NCBI RefSeq assembly: GCF_900618535.1 | Contig: NZ_UYJA01000003.1 | Span: 62,001 to 126,000, forward strand | Direction: 5' to 3' | Source of the DNA: Pseudomonas bubulae | GTDB taxonomy: Bacteria > Pseudomonadota > Gammaproteobacteria > Pseudomonadales > Pseudomonadaceae | Length of the DNA: 64,000 bases | Shown here: piece after piece, positions 58,111-64,000 of the stretch | How the letters are laid out: each line of letters opens with the position of its first letter | Position numbering within the stretch: position 1 is the first letter of the stretch | Notes under the pieces: generated by a model | What the model was told of the DNA's origin: nothing | The model's database searches: none | Seen by the model: the letters and a program-made list of their open reading frames with translations, nothing else | Position numbers and translations under genes: made by a program

Positions 58111-58577
58111 TGCAAAACCGCACCATGGAAATCGGTGTCGGCCTGTTCCTGCTGGCTGGCATCCTGGCTTTGCTGTTGCTTGCCTTGCGGGTCAGCGGGC
58201 TGTCCCCGACGGCGAGCACTGACACCTACAAGCTCTATGCCAATTTCGACAATATTGCCGGGCTGACCGTGCGCGCCAAAGTCACCATGGCTGGCGTGAC
58301 CATCGGCAAGGTGACAGCAATCGACCTGGACCGTGACAACTACATGGCCCGCGTCACATTGCAGCTCGAAAAAGCGGTGGATAACCTGCCTGTGGATTCG
58401 ACAGCGTCTATCCTCACAGCAGGCCTGCTGGGCGAGAAATACATCGGCATCAGCGTGGGTGGCGAAGACGCGACACTCAAGGACGGCGGCACCATTCACG
58501 ACACGCAGTCGTCGCTGGTTCTTGAAGACCTGATCGGTAAATTCCTGCTCAATACCGTTAGCAAAGACGCCAAATAA
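58110..58577 (+). CDS. mlaD: Mla MCE-domain protein MlaD
   Basis: Periplasmic MCE ring protein that shuttles phospholipids between MlaC and MlaFE. The 155-residue protein has one N-terminal helix (GLFLLAGILALLLLALRVSG), then the MCE domain YKLYANFDNIAGLTVRAKVTMAGVTIGKVTAIDLD (split about 34-68). A short C-terminal helix follows. Its length matches MlaD rather than the long PqiB or YebT. It begins at the mlaE stop. Confidence 0.95.
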   Translation: MQNRTMEIGVGLFLLAGILALLLLALRVSGLSPTASTDTYKLYANFDNIAGLTVRAKVTMAGVTIGKVTAIDLDRDNYMARVTLQLEKAVDNLPVDSTASILTAGLLGEKYIGISVGGEDATLKDGGTIHDTQSSLVLEDLIGKFLLNTVSKDAK

Positions 58578-58588
58578 GGAGCTTCCAG

Positions 58589-59248
58589 ATGATTTCTCTC
58601 TTGCGCCGTGGCCTGCTGGTAATACTGGCCGCAGCCCTTCCTCTGGTGGCGAACGCCGCGCCGGGGCAGTCGGCCCATGACATCGTTTCAGATACCACGA
58701 CAAGGTTGCTGGCCGACCTGGCTGCCAACAAGGAGCAATACAAACAAAGCCCAAGCAAGTTCTATGATGCCCTGAACGAAATCGTCGGCCCTGCAGTAGA
58801 TGTTGATGGCATCTCCAAAAGCATCATGACGGTCAAGTACTCGCGCAATGCAACGCCTGCCCAGATGCAGCGCTTTCAAGAGAACTTCAAGCGCAGCCTG
58901 ATGCAGTTCTACGGCAATGCCTTGCTTGAGTTCAAGAATCAGGGCATCACCGTTGGCCCGGCCAAGGACGAAAGCGGCGATCGCACCAGTGTCGACATGA
59001 CCGTCAAGGGTGACAACGGCGCCATTTATCCATTGTCCTATACCCTTAACAAGGTCAACGGCGAGTGGAAAGTGCGTAACGTGATCATCAATGGCATCAA
59101 TATCGGCAAGCTGTTCCGCGATCAGTTCGCCGATGCCATGCAGCGCAACGGCAACAACCTGGATAAAACCATCGACAACTGGGCGGGTGAAGTGGCCAAG
59201 GCCAAGCAGACCACTGATGCGGCATCGCCCAAGGCAGCCGGGCAATGA
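58589..59248 (+). CDS. mlaC: Mla periplasmic phospholipid carrier MlaC
   Basis: Soluble periplasmic phospholipid-binding protein. The 219-residue precursor has a signal ending at ANA-APGQ (about residue 24) and the Tol-Tol-Ttg2 fold: SAHDIVSDTTTRLL, IVGPAVDVDGISKSIM, and VRNVIINGINIGKLFRDQF near the C-terminus. The final 20 residues are a low-complexity tail. Its stop overlaps mlaB's ATG by 4 bases. Homologues in P. putida (ttg2) affect solvent and drug tolerance. Confidence 0.95.
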   Translation: MISLLRRGLLVILAAALPLVANAAPGQSAHDIVSDTTTRLLADLAANKEQYKQSPSKFYDALNEIVGPAVDVDGISKSIMTVKYSRNATPAQMQRFQENFKRSLMQFYGNALLEFKNQGITVGPAKDESGDRTSVDMTVKGDNGAIYPLSYTLNKVNGEWKVRNVIINGINIGKLFRDQFADAMQRNGNNLDKTIDNWAGEVAKAKQTTDAASPKAAGQ

Positions 59249-59550
59249 GTGAAGCGGCCATAACCCTGGCCGGCGAGAGCGAGCTTCGCCTTAGTGGCGT
59301 GCTCGATTATCAGACTGGCCCCCGTTTGCGCACAGAAGGTCAGGCCCTGATCAAAAAAGCCCTGGCCAAAGAGCTGGTGGTTGACTGCTCGGGCGTTACC
59401 AAATCGAGCAGCGTCGGTTTGTCGCTGCTGCTGTGTTATATCCGTGATGCCCAGGCCCTGAACAAGCCATTGAGCATTCGTGCCATGCCCGAAGACATGC
59501 GCGAAATCGCCCAGGTTTCGGGTGTGACCGAGCTGCTGGCACATCATTAA
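59245..59550 (+). CDS. mlaB: Mla STAS-domain protein MlaB
   Basis: Small cytosolic STAS protein that binds and stabilises MlaF. The 101-residue protein shows LRLSGVLDYQTGPRLRTEGQALI followed by ELVVDCSGVTKSSSVGLSLLLCYIRDA, the STAS core with a Thr/Ser regulatory loop. It overlaps mlaC by 4 bases. MlaA, the outer-membrane part, is not in this window. Confidence 0.93.
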   Translation: MSEAAITLAGESELRLSGVLDYQTGPRLRTEGQALIKKALAKELVVDCSGVTKSSSVGLSLLLCYIRDAQALNKPLSIRAMPEDMREIAQVSGVTELLAHH

Positions 59551-59565
59551 TCGCCACATATAAAT

Positions 59566-59619
59566 AAGCCCCCCTGTCAGAGTCCTGTTATGCGGGGTTC
59601 GCAGGCGCGGGGCTTTTTT
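59566..59619 (+). terminator. Likely terminator after mlaB
   Basis: AAGCCCC at 59566-59572 can pair with GGGGCTT at 59608-59615 (approximate edges), with a further hairpin inside, and six T residues end at 59619. It lies between mlaB and ibaG, so murA-side genes may have a separate promoter, or read-through occurs. Confidence 0.6.
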
Positions 59620-59665
59620 GTATGATGGCCGACCCGTGCGCGTTAGGCGCCGATTGAGGTTGAGC

Positions 59666-61202
<1,537 letters not shown>

Positions 61203-61246
61203 TTTTTGCTGTTTGGCATCATGGGCACAGGGATAGTGTCCAGCTG

Positions 61247-61323
61247 CCAGGTGACGTAACGGCCTGCAAGCGTTACCTTACCTGGCCTCGAATCGTTCAA
61301 GTCGAGCCTGATATCAGGCTCGA
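61247..61323 (+). promoter_or_regulatory. Two hairpins in the murA–hisG gap
   Basis: Hairpin A: CCAGGT (61247-61252) with ACCTGG (61280-61285), enclosing GTAACG (61256-61261) with CGTTAC (61271-61276); a 3-by-3 internal loop separates the two stems. Hairpin B is the perfect palindrome TCGAGCCTGA/TATCAGGCTCGA at 61302-61323 (22 bases). Neither has a T-tract. There is no His-codon leader peptide, so any control would differ from enteric his attenuation. Confidence 0.55.
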
Positions 61324-61383
61324 TGCTTGTCCGGCGCCGATTGCGCACGGGCAAAAGTACCCTGATAAGGACTTACGTTTCCC

Positions 61384-62019
61384 ATGTTGACCATTGCACT
61401 GTCCAAGGGCCGTATCCTTGACGACACCCTGCCGCTTCTGGCCGAAGCAGGCATTGTGCCGACCGAGAATCCGGACAAAAGCCGCAAGCTGATCATCCCG
61501 ACCTCACAGCCTGACGTCCGCCTGCTGATCGTCCGTGCCACCGACGTGCCGACTTACGTTGAGCATGGTGCCGCCGACCTCGGTGTGGCCGGTAAAGACG
61601 TGCTGATGGAGTATGGTGGCCAGGGCCTGTACGAGCCGCTGGACCTGCAGATTGCCCAGTGCAAGCTGATGACCGCCGGTGCCATTGGTGTCGCTGAACC
61701 CAAGGGCCGCCTGCGCGTTGCGACCAAGTTCGTCAATGTCGCCAAGCGTTACTACGCCGAACAGGGCCGTCAGGTCGACATCATCAAGCTGTATGGCTCG
61801 ATGGAGCTGGCCCCCCTGATTGGTCTGGCCGACAAGATCATTGACGTGGTCGATACCGGCAACACCTTGCGTGCCAATGGCCTGGAACCCCAGGAATTCA
61901 TTGCCGCCATCAGCTCCCGCCTGGTGGTTAACAAGGCTTCGATGAAAATGCAGCACGCCCGTATTCAAGCCCTGATCGATACCCTGCGCAAAGCAGTGGA
62001 ATCTCGACACCGCGGCTGA
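61384..62019 (+). CDS. hisG: ATP phosphoribosyltransferase, short form
   Basis: First enzyme of histidine synthesis: joins ATP and PRPP. At 211 residues it is the short HisG(S) form, lacking the C-terminal ACT-like domain that senses histidine; that job falls to the HisZ subunit, which is not in this window. It starts [19 protein letters not shown] and has [14 protein letters not shown] near 158-172. It draws on PRPP from Prs at the left edge. A gap of 148 bp precedes hisD. Confidence 0.96.
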   Translation: MLTIALSKGRILDDTLPLLAEAGIVPTENPDKSRKLIIPTSQPDVRLLIVRATDVPTYVEHGAADLGVAGKDVLMEYGGQGLYEPLDLQIAQCKLMTAGAIGVAEPKGRLRVATKFVNVAKRYYAEQGRQVDIIKLYGSMELAPLIGLADKIIDVVDTGNTLRANGLEPQEFIAAISSRLVVNKASMKMQHARIQALIDTLRKAVESRHRG

Positions 62020-62167
62020 CTCACCTGCGCGGCTTCAGGTCGCGCCCATCTATCCGCGTAATAGCCAGAAATCTCAGGTACCCACGCGGATGGCTTGGTA
62101 GTCTTGTGGTGCCTGAGCTGCGCAAAACCCTTATTCCAAGCATTCGCCCATTACCGAGGCCCTCGCT

Positions 62168-63490
62168 ATGACCGCTCCCACTGCAATTCGCCGACTCAAC
62201 GCTGCTGACCCGGACTTCGCGCAGCATCTGGATCATCTGCTGAGCTGGGAAAGTGTGTCTGACGACTCGGTCAACCAGCGTGTGCTCGACATCATCAAGG
62301 CTGTGCGTGAGCGGGGCGACGCTGCCCTGGTTGAGTTCACCCAGCGCTTTGACGGGCTTGAAGTGGCCTCGATGGCTGACCTGATCCTGCCGCGCGAGCG
62401 CCTGGAACTGGCCCTGACCCGCATCACTGCGCCACAACGTGAAGCACTGGAAACGGCCGCACAGCGCGTGCGCAGCTACCACGAGAAACAGAAACAGGAC
62501 TCCTGGAGCTACACCGAAGCCGATGGTACGGTGCTGGGCCAGAAAGTCACGCCGCTGGATCGCGCCGGTCTGTACGTACCGGGTGGCAAGGCGTCGTACC
62601 CTTCGTCGGTGCTGATGAACGCGATTCCGGCCAAGGTTGCCGGCGTGACCGAAGTGGTGATGGTCGTGCCGACCCCGCGTGGCGAAATCAATGAGCTGGT
62701 GCTGGCTGCCGCCTGCATTGCGGGCGTTGACCGGGTGTTCACCATTGGTGGCGCACAAGCGGTTGCGGCATTGGCTTATGGCACCGAAAGCGTACCCAAA
62801 GTCGACAAGGTGGTAGGCCCGGGCAATATCTACGTCGCGACCGCCAAGCGTCATGTATTTGGCCAGGTAGGCATCGACATGATTGCCGGCCCTTCGGAGA
62901 TCCTCGTCGTGTGCGACGGCCAGACCGACCCGGACTGGATTGCCATGGATTTGTTCTCCCAGGCCGAGCACGATGAAGACGCGCAAGCGATTCTGGTTAG
63001 CCCTGATGCCGAGTTCCTCGACAAGGTGGCGGCCAGCATCGCCAAACTGCTGCCGACCATGGAGCGGGCCGAAATCATCGAAACCTCGATCAATGGTCGT
63101 GGTGCGCTGATTCTGGTGAACGACATGCAGCAGGCTATCGACGTGGCCAACCGCATTGCTCCGGAACACCTGGAGCTATCGGTGGCAGACCCGCAAGCCT
63201 GGTTGCCGCAGATCCGCCACGCCGGTGCAATCTTTATGGGGCGTCACACCTCAGAGGCGCTGGGCGACTACTGCGCAGGGCCTAATCACGTACTGCCGAC
63301 TTCCGGTACGGCGCGTTTTTCGTCACCGCTTGGCGTTTATGATTTCCAGAAGCGCTCCTCGATTATCTTCTGCTCCGAGCAGGGTGCTTCCGACCTGGGC
63401 AAAACCGCTTCGATTCTCGCTCGCGGCGAATCGCTGACCGGTCACGCCCGCAGTGCTGAATACCGCATCCTCGCCGACAAACAGGGGTAA
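62168..63490 (+). CDS. hisD: Histidinol dehydrogenase
   Basis: Zinc enzyme that oxidises L-histidinol to histidine with two NAD+. The 440-residue protein has [24 protein letters not shown] around 134-157, the metal-site region [34 protein letters not shown] (split about 243-276, with the zinc ligands Gln and His), and [22 protein letters not shown] near the C-terminus. All features are standard. It starts 148 bp after hisG and ends 5 bp before hisC. An 8-bp inverted repeat (ATCCGCGT/ACGCGGAT at 62052-62059 and 62084-62091) lies in the gap before it. Confidence 0.97.
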   Translation: MTAPTAIRRLNAADPDFAQHLDHLLSWESVSDDSVNQRVLDIIKAVRERGDAALVEFTQRFDGLEVASMADLILPRERLELALTRITAPQREALETAAQRVRSYHEKQKQDSWSYTEADGTVLGQKVTPLDRAGLYVPGGKASYPSSVLMNAIPAKVAGVTEVVMVVPTPRGEINELVLAAACIAGVDRVFTIGGAQAVAALAYGTESVPKVDKVVGPGNIYVATAKRHVFGQVGIDMIAGPSEILVVCDGQTDPDWIAMDLFSQAEHDEDAQAILVSPDAEFLDKVAASIAKLLPTMERAEIIETSINGRGALILVNDMQQAIDVANRIAPEHLELSVADPQAWLPQIRHAGAIFMGRHTSEALGDYCAGPNHVLPTSGTARFSSPLGVYDFQKRSSIIFCSEQGASDLGKTASILARGESLTGHARSAEYRILADKQG

Positions 63491-63495
63491 CAAGT

Positions 63496-64000
63496 ATGAG
63501 CAAGTTCTGGAGCCCATTCGTTAAAGCCCTGGTGCCTTATGTGCCGGGTGAGCAACCGAAGCTGACCAAACTGGTCAAGCTCAACACTAACGAAAACCCC
63601 TATGGGCCTTCGCCTAAAGCGCTGGCAGCGATGCAGGCCGAAATCAATGACAACCTGCGTTTATACCCCGACCCGAACAGCGACCTGCTTAAGCAGGCGG
63701 TGGCCGAGTATTACGGTGTGCAGACCAATCAGGTGTTTTTTGGCAACGGCTCGGACGAAGTGCTGGCCCATGTTTTCAATGGCCTGTTCCAGCACGACAA
63801 ACCGCTGCTGTTTCCGGATATAAGTTACAGTTTTTATCCGGTTTACTGCGGGTTGTATGGCATCGAGTTTGACGCCATAGCACTGGATGAGCAGTTCCAG
63901 ATCCAGCCTGCGGACTACACCCGGGCCAATGGCGGGATCATCTTCCCCAACCCCAATGCACCGACCGGTTGCCTGCTGGCGCTGGAGGCCATCGAACAGA
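63496..64000 (+). CDS. hisC: Histidinol-phosphate aminotransferase, C-terminal part outside the window
   Basis: PLP enzyme that makes histidinol phosphate from imidazole-acetol phosphate. 168 residues are visible, roughly the first half; the PLP-binding lysine lies beyond the edge. The N-terminus [38 protein letters not shown] and [14 protein letters not shown] identify the fold-type I aminotransferase of the HisC family. It begins 5 bp after hisD, so hisD and hisC are cotranscribed. A paralogue with aromatic specificity is possible but the his context favours HisC. Confidence 0.93.
   Translation, partial: MSKFWSPFVKALVPYVPGEQPKLTKLVKLNTNENPYGPSPKALAAMQAEINDNLRLYPDPNSDLLKQAVAEYYGVQTNQVFFGNGSDEVLAHVFNGLFQHDKPLLFPDISYSFYPVYCGLYGIEFDAIALDEQFQIQPADYTRANGGIIFPNPNAPTGCLLALEAIEQ

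Noticed and set aside
61203..61383. Histidine leader peptide for attenuation
   Set aside because: No short ORF with a run of His codons is present.
62021..63169. 382-residue open frame antisense to hisD
   Set aside because: It mirrors hisD codons and has no start signal or motif.

Overview
The window is a stretch of a Pseudomonas chromosome, closest in gene content and order to the P. fluorescens/P. putida side of the genus. The evidence is the gene order itself: prs–tRNA-Gln–ispE–lolB, hemA–prfA–prmC–moeB–murI, mreBCD–maf–rng–yhdP, fagA–fumC–orfX–sodA, the lptCAB–rpoN–hpf–ptsN–rapZ–npr string, and mla–ibaG–murA–hisGDC. Pseudomonas-type REP palindromes between operons point the same way. The species cannot be fixed from this alone. 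Almost every base is accounted for: no gene-free gap exceeds 300 bases, and I saw no prophage, IS element, CRISPR array or broken gene. prs (left edge) and hisC (right edge) are cut by the window.

Region by region. 1-4.2 kb (minus): PRPP synthase, tRNA-Gln, IspE, LolB and a TPR lipoprotein, divergent from a plus-strand run at 4.4-9.1 kb (heme entry enzyme HemA, release factor 1 and its methylase, MoeB, glutamate racemase). 9.2-10.0 kb: a PagL lipid A deacylase and a Cys-cluster protein. 10.3-18.2 kb (minus): a tightly overlapping eight-gene operon with a LitR-type MerR regulator, DNA photolyase, a DUF523/DUF1722 protein, an SDR, a flavoprotein, DUF1365, a Cfa-like methyltransferase and DUF2878. 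18.4-21.5 kb: a renalase-like flavoprotein, an SDR39U1 protein and ferrochelatase. 21.6-28.3 kb: pyrimidine and purine salvage (uraA-upp, hpt), an AEC carrier, a PqaA-family protein, a Ca2+/H+-type exchanger and a short RlpA lipoprotein. 28.4-31.6 kb: gatCAB. 31.8-41.5 kb: cell shape (mreBCD), maf, RNase G, the giant AsmA-like YhdP and a nitrilase. 41.6-45.1 kb: the TldD/PmbA protease pair with DarP opposed between them. 45.2-49.0 kb: a Fur-regulated fumC/sodA operon and a ZIP transporter. 49.1-56.2 kb (minus): nitrogen PTS, RapZ, HPF, sigma-54, LPS export and Kdo synthesis. 56.5-64 kb (plus): the Mla phospholipid system, IbaG, MurA and hisGDC.

The most interesting part is the light-responsive locus at 10.3-20.5 kb. 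Its regulator resembles LitR/CarH but lacks the adenosylcobalamin-contacting residues. Its promoter has a good sigma-70 -35/-10 pair bracketed and followed by two TTGTACA direct-repeat pairs with an identical 18-bp period; a third, weaker pair with the same period lies before the renalase-like gene. The Cfa-like enzyme lacks two bicarbonate-site residues of true cyclopropane synthases, so the operon may make a different modified fatty acid, such as a methylated or furan fatty acid, as part of a photo-oxidative defence together with photolyase. Other observations worth checking are an ATT start codon for mreC inside a hairpin and overlapping a 13-codon mini-ORF, alternative hairpins over the yhdP ribosome-binding site, a terminator-like hairpin in the upp leader, and a Glu-to-Gln change in the first cation-binding repeat of the exchanger.
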